Source of the DNA: Betaproteobacteria bacterium
GTDB taxonomy: Bacteria > Pseudomonadota > Gammaproteobacteria > Burkholderiales > Casimicrobiaceae
Assembly (NCBI GenBank): GCA_025355395.1
Contig: JANXZT010000193.1
Location: 1-5,973 of the forward strand
Direction of reading: 5' to 3'
Length of the DNA stretch: 5,973 bases
Shown here: one piece after another, positions 1 through 5,569 of the stretch
Layout of the letters: each line of letters starts with the position of its first letter
Numbering within the stretch: the first letter of the stretch is position 1
Notes under the pieces: model-generated
What the model was told of the DNA's origin: nothing
The model's database searches: none
The model's input: only the letters and a program-made list of their open reading frames with translations
Made by a program: the position numbers and the translations under genes

Positions 1-471
1 GAAAGCAATCCGTCACACGCCGTGTTCTGGGCTGGCGCCCAGAGCGCTTGCGCCGCGTTAGACCTCGTTGCGCTGCGCGTTGTCGCTAGCACGCCGGCGC
101 AACTCGGCGCCGCCGTCGAGCAGATCGTTGGACAACGATCACAGGCCGTCGTGGTGGTCTCGGACGCCGTCTACCTTAACGAGCGCGCCAAGCTGCAAGA
201 GCTGATGCAGACTACCCGGCTGCCGGTGGCGTATGGGTTGCGCGATCACGTGGTTGCGGGCGGGTTGCTGAGCTACGCACCTGGCCTCGCAGCGAACTTC
301 CGCTACGCGGCGAAGTACGTGGACAAGATTTTAAAGGGCGCCAGACCGGTCGATCTTCCCGTCGAGCAGCCGACCGCGTTCGAGCTCGTGATCAACCTGA
401 AGACCGCCAAGGCGCTCGGCCTCACGATCCCGCAATCGGTGTTGCTGCGAGCGGATGAGGTCATTCAGTAA
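1..471 (+). CDS. ABC transporter substrate-binding protein (PF04392 type), C-terminal half, 5' end outside the window
   Basis: The frame is open from base 1 (ESNPSHAVFWAG...) to a TAA at 469-471, giving 156 residues. The GTG at 22 is an internal codon, not a start. By alignment with the complete paralogue at 2225-3202, the fragment begins near residue 172 of about 325, so it is the second lobe of the binding protein. Diagnostic stretches are LPVAYGLRDHVVAGGLLSY, a YVDKILKGA block, LPVEQPTAFELVINLKTAKA and the terminal ALGLTIPQSVLLRADEVIQ. Family members are exported periplasmic ligand binders of ABC importers; the ligand cannot be read from the sequence. The stop overlaps the next gene's ATG (TAATG), which suggests cotranscription and coupled translation. 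The last 93 bases match the 3' end of the third paralogue at 89 positions. The family is confident; the ligand is unknown. Confidence 0.9.
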   Translation, partial: ESNPSHAVFWAGAQSACAALDLVALRVVASTPAQLGAAVEQIVGQRSQAVVVVSDAVYLNERAKLQELMQTTRLPVAYGLRDHVVAGGLLSYAPGLAANFRYAAKYVDKILKGARPVDLPVEQPTAFELVINLKTAKALGLTIPQSVLLRADEVIQ

Positions 472-1446
472 TGGATCGTCGCACGTTTGTTAGTGGCGCT
501 TTGCTTTGGCTCGCTGCGCCATCCGCTGCCTGGTCGCAGCGCGAGAGCAAGGTTCACCGCATCGGTTATCTGAGCTTCCGATCAAGTCCGGGCGCGGCAG
601 ACCTGGCTTTTTTCCAAGCTTTACGCGAGCTGGGCTATGTCAAGGGCCGCAACCCGGTCATCGAGTATCGGTGGGCCGCGGCGAAGGCGGAACGACTTCC
701 GGCCCTGGCGGCTGAGTTGGTTCAGCTCAACGTGGAACTCATCGTCACTTCGGCCTCCCCCGCAATCAGTGCAGCCAAGCGCGCCACCGGAACGATTCCC
801 ATCGTCATGCAGGCAGTGTACGGCCTCGGTCGGCAGCGGTTTCATCGCAAGCCTCGGACACCCGGGCGAAAATGTCACCGGGCTGACGCTTCTATCGCCC
901 GAGCTTGCCGGGAAGCGATTGCAACTTATGCGAAAGCTCCTTCCGCGATCCACACGGATCGCGCTGCTCGCCTTGGACAACGCATTCGCCACGCCACGTC
1001 AGCTTACGGCGATGCGGGCTGCCGCCCAGAAATTGGACATCGAACTGGTCGTCCAACGGGTGACAAAGGCGGACGATTTGCCGGGCGCGTTCGCGGAGTT
1101 CCAAAGAGCCGGTGCCCAGGCGCTCATCGTGCAACTGAGCCCGTTGGCTAGCGAGCAGCGAGAGAAGATCGCGGAGCTGGCGGCGCAGCGACGGTTGCCC
1201 GCGATGTACGAAATCCGGACCTTCGTTGACGCGGGCGGCTTCGTTGCCTACGGGCCGGACGTGCTGGAGATGTACCGCCATGCCGCCATGTTCGTGGGCA
1301 AGATTTTCAAGGGCGCCAAGGCCGGTGATCTCCCCGTCGAGCAGCCGACGAAGCTTGAGTTTTTCATCAATCTCAAGGCCGCCAAGGCGCTCGGCCTCAC
1401 GATTCCGCAATCGCTGGTGTTGCGCGCGGACGAGTTGATTCAGTAA
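471..1446 (+). pseudogene. ABC transporter substrate-binding protein (PF04392 type), frameshifted
   Basis: Translation from ATG 471 gives MDRRTFVSGALLWLAAPSAA, a twin-arginine-style signal start, then the first lobe (RIGYLSFRS, LRELGYVKGRN, IEYRWA, IVTSASPAIS, ATGTIPIVMQAVYGL). After about base 827 this frame loses family similarity and stops at 1149-1151. The similarity resumes one base later in the +1 frame from 829 (VGSGFIASLGHPGENVTGLT) and runs to the TAA at 1444-1446 with the usual ending LPVEQPTKLEFFINLKAAKA and SLVLRADELIQ. Joining 471-827 to 829-1446 gives 324 residues, the normal family length, so one extra base in CTCGGTCGGC is the simplest explanation. The start overlaps the upstream stop, and GAGG at 457-460 could be the ribosome-binding site. 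Without the frameshift this would be a normal exported ligand-binding protein. A true mutation and a sequencing or assembly error cannot be told apart here; the rest of the frame looks well conserved, so the break is recent or artefactual. Confidence 0.85.
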
Positions 1447-1505
1447 CGATTCATTGCGCGTTGATAGCAGCGTTCGCCTTGATCGCTGCGGTCGAGGCTT
1501 AACAC

Positions 1506-1555
1506 GATTCGTTGAACGTCTGCTTCTTAGAAGCTCGACCGTCTGCTTAGGGTCG
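1506..1555 (+). repeat. Intergenic repeat, copy 1
   Basis: This segment lies about 60 bases after the second binding-protein gene and aligns without gaps to 3262-3311, which lies the same distance after the third paralogue. The first 14 bases (GATTCGTTGAACGT) are identical. The last 19 bases (GACC...GGGTCG) match at 16 positions, and the block between is weaker. The spacing between the two conserved blocks is exactly 31 bases in both copies. The function is unknown. It may be a shared 3' flank carried along when the gene was duplicated, or a degenerate dispersed palindromic element. Confidence 0.6.
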
Positions 1556-1568
1556 ATAAGCGACGGTC
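1537..1568. other. Imperfect inverted repeat (stem-loop) at the end of repeat copy 1
   Basis: GACCGTCTGCTTA at 1537-1549 pairs with TAAGCGACGGTC at 1557-1568, with one bulged base and a 7-base loop (GGGTCGA). No T-run follows, so it is not a standard intrinsic terminator. In repeat copy 2 the right arm has diverged and the pairing is mostly lost. Confidence 0.5.
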
Positions 1569-1617
1569 GCAAATCGGCCATGAGCCGACAGTCGGGGCTG
1601 GTGCTCCACAGCTGATT

Positions 1618-1654
1618 GTCGCGACGCGCCCCCGCCGGGGCGGCGGCTCGCGAC
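1618..1654. other. GC-rich nested hairpin in the intergenic region
   Basis: Outer arms GTCGCGA (1618-1624) and TCGCGAC (1648-1654) are perfect inverted repeats. Inside them CGCCCC (1627-1632) pairs with GGGGCG (1637-1642) across a 4-base loop. The whole structure spans 37 bases and should be very stable. There is no T-run after it and no adjacent intact gene start, so the role is open: a relic of a mobile palindromic element or an RNA-level stem-loop. The rest of 1447-1713 shows only a small inverted repeat (GCAGCG at 1467-1472 with CGCTGC at 1484-1489) and no gene. Confidence 0.5.
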
Positions 1655-1785
1655 GCCGGCCGGACAAACGAGCATGGTTATGTACAGGGCGGCCTGCTTG
1701 GTATCGCTCCGCGATGTCGCCCTTGATTGCGGAAGCGGCTGGCAATCCGCAAAATACGTTTCCTAACGCACTCCGGCTTCGCCCC

Positions 1786-2182
1786 ATGACTGCGAAACAT
1801 CGCGCTGCTCCACCTTTGCCGACCGGCACAGTCACGTTCCTGTTCACCGACATCGAGGGCAGCACGCGGTTATGGGAAACGCACCATGACGCGATGCGGA
1901 CGGCGCTCGCCCGACACGACGAAATATTGCGGAAATGCATTGACGCGCAGCGCGGCCACGTTTTTAAGACCGGAGGCTATCCCATCTGCGCAGCCTTCGA
2001 CAACGCGCGGGATGCCGTGCATGCTGCGCTTGCCGCCCAACTTGCGCTTTGTACCGAGGCTTGGCCGGAGTCGAACCGCATTACGCATAATTGAGATCTA
2101 TGCATAGGGGTCGTCTCCGGTCAATCGCGAATGTCTCACTGCGGCCCAGAGCGGTCATTCAGTCGTTCACCTTGGTGAGGCG
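1786..2182 (+). pseudogene. Class III adenylate/guanylate cyclase catalytic domain, decayed fragment
   Basis: From ATG 1786 the frame reads MTAKHRAAPPLPTGTVTFLF then TDIEGSTRLWE, the classic N-terminal block of a class III cyclase with the first metal-binding Asp (residue 22), followed by LARHDEILRKCIDAQRGHVF and AALAAQLALCTEAWPE. An in-frame start at 1714 adds 24 residues without recognisable similarity. The site that normally reads KTVGDAF is KTGGYPI, so the second metal Asp is replaced by Tyr (residue 65). The frame then ends at TGA 2092-2094, far short of a full domain. Cyclase-like sequence seems to continue one frame over: after a TAG at 2105-2107, bases 2108-2182 read GSSPVNRECLTAAQSGHSVV, resembling the family block PVNRxARLxAAxHGGQV. 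The distance from WPE to PVNR is about 9 codons shorter than usual, implying a deletion as well. It would have made cAMP or cGMP; as it stands it cannot be active. Confidence 0.75.
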
Positions 2183-2210
2183 TAGTATTGTCGGACTGTC
2201 ATTCGTCAAC

Positions 2211-2241
2211 GAGATGATTCAGTGATGGATCGGCGAACGTT
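2211..2241 (+). repeat. Relic gene-junction sequence in front of the third paralogue
   Basis: Bases 2211-2241 match the junction of the first two paralogues (457-487) at 26 of 31 positions. They read GAG ATG ATT CAG TGA, then ATG, which would be the -EMIQ-stop end of a preceding paralogue overlapping the next start by one base. No such gene lies upstream, and the similarity fades before 2205. The half of the match after the ATG is conserved coding sequence; the half before it is the informative part. Confidence 0.4.
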
Positions 2242-3202
2242 CATCGGCCGTGTTGCGGGGGGCCTCCTCTTCGCGCCACTTGCTGCGCGCGCGCGGCAAG
2301 TGGGGAAGGTCTATCGCATCGGGATTCTGGAAACGGTACCCGCGGCACGGAACGCCGCCAATCTCGACGCCCTGCGCAGGGGGCTGCGGGACCTCGGCTA
2401 TGTCGAAGGGCGAAACCTGGTCATCGAATATCGGTCGGCGGATGGTCGCGCCGAGCGGTTCCCGGACCTCGTGTCCGAACTGCTTCGTCTCAAGGTCGAC
2501 CTGATCGTGACCAGGGGGACGCCAGCCGCCAGGGCGGCCAAAAACGCGACCGGAACAATTCCAGTGATTATGGCGACGATGGGCGACCCGCGTGTCGTCG
2601 TGGCGAGCTTCGCGAACCCGGGTGGCAATATTACGGGGGTGACTACGTTCAGTACCGAGTTGACAGGGAAACGGATTGAACTCCTCAAAGAGCTGGTTCC
2701 GAATCTCTCGCGAGTAGCGTTGCTTCACAATATGGGCAATCCGGCGGCCCCACCCGAATGGGAAGAGACAAAGACGGCGGCGCGCTCCCTGGGTCTCCAG
2801 GCTGAGCTTCTTGACGTGCGGAGCCAGGACGACCTAGGCCGCGCATTCGAACTGGCAGTCCGACAGCATGTCGACGCGCTTCTCATCGGGGCAGACGGTC
2901 TCACCCAAATGCATCAACCAACGATCGTTGACTTGGTGGCCCGCAATAGGCTGCCTGCCGCCTATCCGGCCCGCGAGTTCGTCGAGGCCGGGGGATTGAT
3001 GGCCTACGCGGTGAACTATCCCGACCTTTATTTCCGGTTCGCAAGCTTCGTCGACAAGATCTTCAAGGGCGCGAAGCCCGCCGAACTTCCCGTCGAACAG
3101 CCGTCCAAGTTCGAGCTCGTGATCAACCTGAAGACCGCCAAGGCACTCGGCCTCACGATCCCGCAATCGGTGTTGCTGCGGGCGGATGAGGTGATCCAGT
3201 AA
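2225..3202 (+). CDS. ABC transporter substrate-binding protein (PF04392 type), intact
   Basis: The protein has 325 residues, a normal length for this periplasmic binding-protein family. ATG 2225 is preferred over the GTG at 2222 because MDRRTF is the usual start and matches the paralogue at 471. The N-terminus has a twin-arginine motif (R3-R4, DRRTFIG), a hydrophobic stretch (about residues 10-20) and a possible signal cleavage site after A23, so export, possibly by the Tat route, is likely. Lobe 1 contains YRIGILE, LRDLGYVEGRNLVIEYRSAD and ATGTIPVIMATMGDP; NPGGNITGVTTFSTELTGKR leads to lobe 2 with REFVEAGGLMAY, FVDKIFKGAK, LPVEQPSKFELVINLKTAKA and LLRADEVIQ. It should bind a small solute for an ABC importer; the ligand is unknown and no permease or ATPase gene is visible. 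The upstream region gives only a weak Shine-Dalgarno (GAGATGA near 2211). Decayed cyclase sequence lies upstream, and a stem-loop begins 8 bases after the stop. Confidence 0.92.
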   Translation: MDRRTFIGRVAGGLLFAPLAARARQVGKVYRIGILETVPAARNAANLDALRRGLRDLGYVEGRNLVIEYRSADGRAERFPDLVSELLRLKVDLIVTRGTPAARAAKNATGTIPVIMATMGDPRVVVASFANPGGNITGVTTFSTELTGKRIELLKELVPNLSRVALLHNMGNPAAPPEWEETKTAARSLGLQAELLDVRSQDDLGRAFELAVRQHVDALLIGADGLTQMHQPTIVDLVARNRLPAAYPAREFVEAGGLMAYAVNYPDLYFRFASFVDKIFKGAKPAELPVEQPSKFELVINLKTAKALGLTIPQSVLLRADEVIQ

Positions 3203-3210
3203 TCGAGCGT

Positions 3211-3234
3211 TGCGGGCCGTTCACGGCCTTCGCA
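3211..3234 (+). terminator. Stem-loop just after the third paralogue, possible terminator
   Basis: GGCCG (3215-3219) pairs with CGGCC (3224-3228) over a TTCA loop. TGCG (3211-3214) pairs with CGCA (3231-3234) after a 2-base TT bulge. The stem begins 8 bases after the TAA. There is no U-tract, so it may act as a 3' end stabiliser or a weak or Rho-assisted terminator rather than a standard intrinsic one. Confidence 0.35.
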
Positions 3235-3261
3235 GTACTCGCCCCAGTCGCCCGGAAAATT

Positions 3262-3311
3262 GATTCGTTGAACGTGTGCTCTGGAGACGACCGACCGGCT
3301 GCTATGGGTCG
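3262..3311 (+). repeat. Intergenic repeat, copy 2
   Basis: This is the second copy of the element at 1506-1555. It begins with the same 14 bases and has the GACC...GGGTCG block at identical spacing (3293-3311). It lies about 60 bases after the stop of the third binding-protein gene, as copy 1 does after the second. The palindromic partner arm present beside copy 1 has diverged here. Confidence 0.6.
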
Positions 3312-3612
3312 TTTCCAGACATTCGAATCTCCTGCTCATGCTGGGTACGACGAGTTTCGGTTGAGTACGATGCGCGGCGGGCCTTGCGTCCCATCAGCCA
3401 GCTACGCCAGGGAAATCTCGAGTGGGGTACACTAAATATGCCCATCGGAGAGGAGGAGTGCCCAAGCGGATAAGCACGTAGTGCCGGAAAGGAAGAGCGT
3501 AGTTTGTTAAGTTGACAGTACCTCTGTACGTACACCACCTAAACCCGACGACCAAGCTCAGGACGGACGAGCTTAGCCGAATCGCATTGGGACCTGATCC
3601 GATTTGCAGCAC
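3312..3612. other. Intergenic region upstream of the amidohydrolase, no gene seen
   Basis: I find no convincing coding sequence here. Notable sites are a TTGACA hexamer at 3512-3517 that could be a -35 box, although no good -10 box follows at the right distance; an 8-base palindrome GTACGTAC at 3526-3533; and an inverted repeat AAGCTC (3554-3559) / GAGCTT (3569-3574) with a 9-base loop, 39 bases before the amidohydrolase ATG. A purine-rich GGAGAGGAGGAG near 3447-3458 looks like a ribosome-binding site but only an 8-codon frame follows it. The amidohydrolase promoter probably lies in this stretch, but I cannot place it. Confidence 0.3.
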
Positions 3613-5301
3613 ATGCTTGATCTCCTCATTAGGAACGCTCTCGTCTTTGACGGTACAGGAACCGAGCCCGCTGTCAAAGATGTCGCGATTCAACACGGAA
3701 AGATAAGAGCGACCGGTCATTGTCTTTCTGAATCAGCCACTCAAGTGGTCGATGCCGATGGGTTGGCGCTGATGCCCGGCATCATCGACAGCCACACCCA
3801 CTTCGACGCGCAAATCACGTGGGACCCGCATGTGCGTCCCTCGCCAGCGCTGGGCGTGACGACCGCCGTCATCGGCAACTGTGGCTTCACCATCGCGCCA
3901 TGCAGACCGGCCGACCGCGACATCACCATGCGCAATCTCACGCAAGTGGAAGGCATGTCGTTGGACGTGCTGCGCCAGGGCATTGACTGGGGGTTTGAGA
4001 CGTTTCCGCAGTACATGGCGCAACTGCGCAGACGAGGCAGCGCCGTCAACATTGCGGCTTACATTGGACACTCCTCGGTACGTACGTATGTGATGGGCAA
4101 GGATGCGTCAACGCGCGCAGCGACCGATGACGAAATCGTGCAGATGCAGCAGATCGTGCGCGAAGCCATGCGCTCGGGTGCCGTGGGCTTTGCCAGCAGC
4201 ACCAGCCCGGCCCACAACGGCGAAGGGGGTTTGCCGATGCCTTCACGCCTGGCGGAAGACCGCGAAATGGCAGCGCTGGTCAACGCCATGGGTGAAGCAG
4301 GCCAAGGTGTCTACATGCTCACCAAAGGCGGCCATACGGCTATGCCATTTCTGGAATCTCTTGCAGCCAGCAGCGGCAGGCCCGTGATGATCGCGGCGCT
4401 GCTGCACAACAGCACCAATCCGCAAGCCGTGTTCAACGATCTGGACGACATCGCCCAGGCCAACACGCGGGGTCGCAGGCTGATCGGTCAAGTCTCGTGC
4501 TGCCCGTTGACGATGGACTTCACGCTCGCGTCACCCTATCCGGTGGAAGGGCTGCAAGGCTGGAAGCCGGCACTGGGTCTGGCAGGGGCTGCGCTCAAAG
4601 CCGTGCTCGCAGACACGAAGTTTCGCGACACGCTCCGCGCCGAGCTGGCGTCCACCGCCACCTTCCGCCTGTTCAACGGTGAATGGAACAAGGTTCAGGT
4701 AGTGGAAGTTGCCAGGTCGGAGAACACCCCGTACGAGCAGAAAAACCTTGCCGATATTGCCCAAGCCGAGGCGCGCGATCCGCTGGACGTTATGCTCGAT
4801 CTCGCCATTGCCGAAGACCTGAGAACGGTGTTCACCGCGCAGCTTCTCAACACCGACGAAGAGGCCGTGGGTCGCATGCTGAACCACCCGTACAGCATCG
4901 TGAGCTTGAGCGATGCCGGGGCACACCTGACATTCTTCAACGATGCAGGCTTCGGCCTGCACCTGCTGGGCCACTGGGCACGTGATGTGGGTGCGATGGC
5001 GATGAGCGAAGCCGTGCGGCGACTCACGGCGCATCCCGCCTCCGTGTTCGGCATGACAGACCGCGGCCTGATTCGTGAAGGCTTTGCCGCCGACCTGCTG
5101 CTGTTCGAACGCGATAGCGTGGGTCGCGGCCCCAAGCGACGGGTGTTTGATCTGCCCGGCGGAGCTCCACGGCTAACGACGGATGCCGTCGGCGTTCATG
5201 GCGTGTGGGTCAACGGCACTCAGGTCGCCGACCGCCGAGGTCTATTGCAAGAAGCGCCGCTTGCGGGGCAACTGCTCACCGAATTTGCACCAGTGGCTTG
5301 A
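3613..5301 (+). CDS. D-aminoacylase-like (N-acyl-D-amino-acid deacylase family) amidohydrolase
   Basis: The protein has 562 residues from ATG 3613; a TTG at 3604 would add three. The ATG is preferred because MLDLLIRNALVFDGTG is the typical family opening. Neither start has a clear Shine-Dalgarno. It is a metal-dependent TIM-barrel amidohydrolase with no signal peptide, so cytoplasmic. Visible motifs are the beta-1 HxH at H61/H63 (GIIDSHTHFDAQITWDP), GNCGF with C90 (the bridging-Cys position of D-aminoacylases), EGM (114-116), GHSSVR with H153, LLHNST with H265, SLSDAGAH with the likely catalytic D434, and the C-terminal ASVFGMTDRGLIREGFAADL block that closes the small composite domain. Where D-aminoacylase has the His ligand of a Y-x-His-x-Arg strand, this protein has VYMLTKGGH (residues 233-241). 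The expected reaction is hydrolysis of an N-acyl-D-amino acid or similar amide; the substrate is not certain. The length is greater than the roughly 480 residues of classical D-aminoacylase. A Liv-type binding protein gene lies downstream and may supply the substrate. Confidence 0.88.
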   Translation: MLDLLIRNALVFDGTGTEPAVKDVAIQHGKIRATGHCLSESATQVVDADGLALMPGIIDSHTHFDAQITWDPHVRPSPALGVTTAVIGNCGFTIAPCRPADRDITMRNLTQVEGMSLDVLRQGIDWGFETFPQYMAQLRRRGSAVNIAAYIGHSSVRTYVMGKDASTRAATDDEIVQMQQIVREAMRSGAVGFASSTSPAHNGEGGLPMPSRLAEDREMAALVNAMGEAGQGVYMLTKGGHTAMPFLESLAASSGRPVMIAALLHNSTNPQAVFNDLDDIAQANTRGRRLIGQVSCCPLTMDFTLASPYPVEGLQGWKPALGLAGAALKAVLADTKFRDTLRAELASTATFRLFNGEWNKVQVVEVARSENTPYEQKNLADIAQAEARDPLDVMLDLAIAEDLRTVFTAQLLNTDEEAVGRMLNHPYSIVSLSDAGAHLTFFNDAGFGLHLLGHWARDVGAMAMSEAVRRLTAHPASVFGMTDRGLIREGFAADLLLFERDSVGRGPKRRVFDLPGGAPRLTTDAVGVHGVWVNGTQVADRRGLLQEAPLAGQLLTEFAPVA

Positions 5302-5309
5302 TGTCGTCA

Positions 5310-5340
5310 ACCGGCCGAGGCTGTGTGAAAACGCTTTAAG
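5310..5340. mobile_element. Possible end of an insertion-sequence remnant
   Basis: GGCCGAGGCTGTGTGAAAAC at 5313-5332 resembles the GGCTGTGTGAAAAC-type sequence I recall at the ends of several bacterial insertion sequences. It starts 12 bases after the amidohydrolase stop and sits next to transposase-like debris on the - strand. No matching inverted repeat or target duplication is seen in the window, so this is a tentative call from memory of the motif plus context. Confidence 0.25.
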
Positions 5341-5353
5341 CTTGTACCCGGAG

Positions 5354-5461
5354 CTAACGTACCGCACCGTCCCGGTCGTGAATCAGGTATCGGTGCGTGT
5401 CGTCGAACCCAATGACCTCTCGCAACTGCTGTAAGGTCCATGCTGCACTCCCAGCCCGACG
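5354..5461 (-). pseudogene. DDE/integrase-core transposase fragment
   Basis: Read on the - strand from 5449 down to a TAG at 5354-5356, the translation is SAAWTLQQLREVIGFDD followed by THRYLIHDRDGAVR. This matches the integrase-core (rve) pattern of many insertion-sequence transposases, TAAWTxQQLREx...RYLIxDRD, where the Asp of the RD(R)D block is catalytic. Only about 31-35 residues are recognisable. The upstream part (DVEPRLGSIARRAG) is poorly conserved and the frame stops right after DGAVR, so the remaining catalytic region is gone. It is a non-functional relic of an insertion between the amidohydrolase and the binding-protein gene. The exact insertion-sequence family is not assigned. Confidence 0.6.
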
Positions 5462-5558
5462 AGCAATGCTGCCGAGCCGAGGTTCCACATCAGGATCATG
5501 ATCGTCGCATCGAATTCGTGGAAGAGCGAAAGCACGCGATTTCCGTCTAATCCACAAT

Positions 5559-5565
5559 AGGAGGA
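5559..5565 (+). promoter_or_regulatory. Strong Shine-Dalgarno of the Liv-type binding protein
   Basis: AGGAGGA lies 4 bases before ATG 5570, a consensus ribosome-binding site with slightly short spacing. It fixes the start of the following gene. A TCTAAT at 5546-5551 resembles a -10 box, but no -35 partner is visible and it is very close to the Shine-Dalgarno, so I do not call a promoter. Confidence 0.7.
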
Positions 5566-5569
5566 AGTC

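Noticed and set aside
819..832. Programmed ribosomal frameshift in the second paralogue
   Set aside because: There is no slippery heptamer or obvious stimulatory structure, and no biological precedent in this family; mutation or sequencing error is simpler.
892..1581. Long open frame on the - strand (229 codons)
   Set aside because: It lies antisense to the second binding-protein gene, whose translated sequence clearly matches its family; the antisense product has no recognisable domain.
1527..1940. Open frame on the - strand (137 codons) over the intergenic region and cyclase relic
   Set aside because: It overlaps the antisense of the cyclase motif TDIEGST and of the palindromes; no family resemblance is seen.
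3452..3500. tRNA-like stretch GGAGGAGTGCCCAAGCGG
   Set aside because: It resembles an acceptor strand plus D-arm, but no anticodon stem, TTCGA-type T-loop or complementary acceptor end follows.
4531..5135. Two long - strand open frames within the amidohydrolase gene
   Set aside because: They are the mirror of a strongly conserved coding region in GC-rich DNA and resemble no known protein.
5301..5339. Twelve-codon frame starting at the ATG that overlaps the amidohydrolase stop
   Set aside because: It has no ribosome-binding site and no known counterpart; it falls in the presumed insertion-sequence remnant.
5494..5503. Palindrome GATCATGATC upstream of the Liv-type gene
   Set aside because: It is a short isolated palindrome with no half-site spacing or promoter elements to support an operator call.
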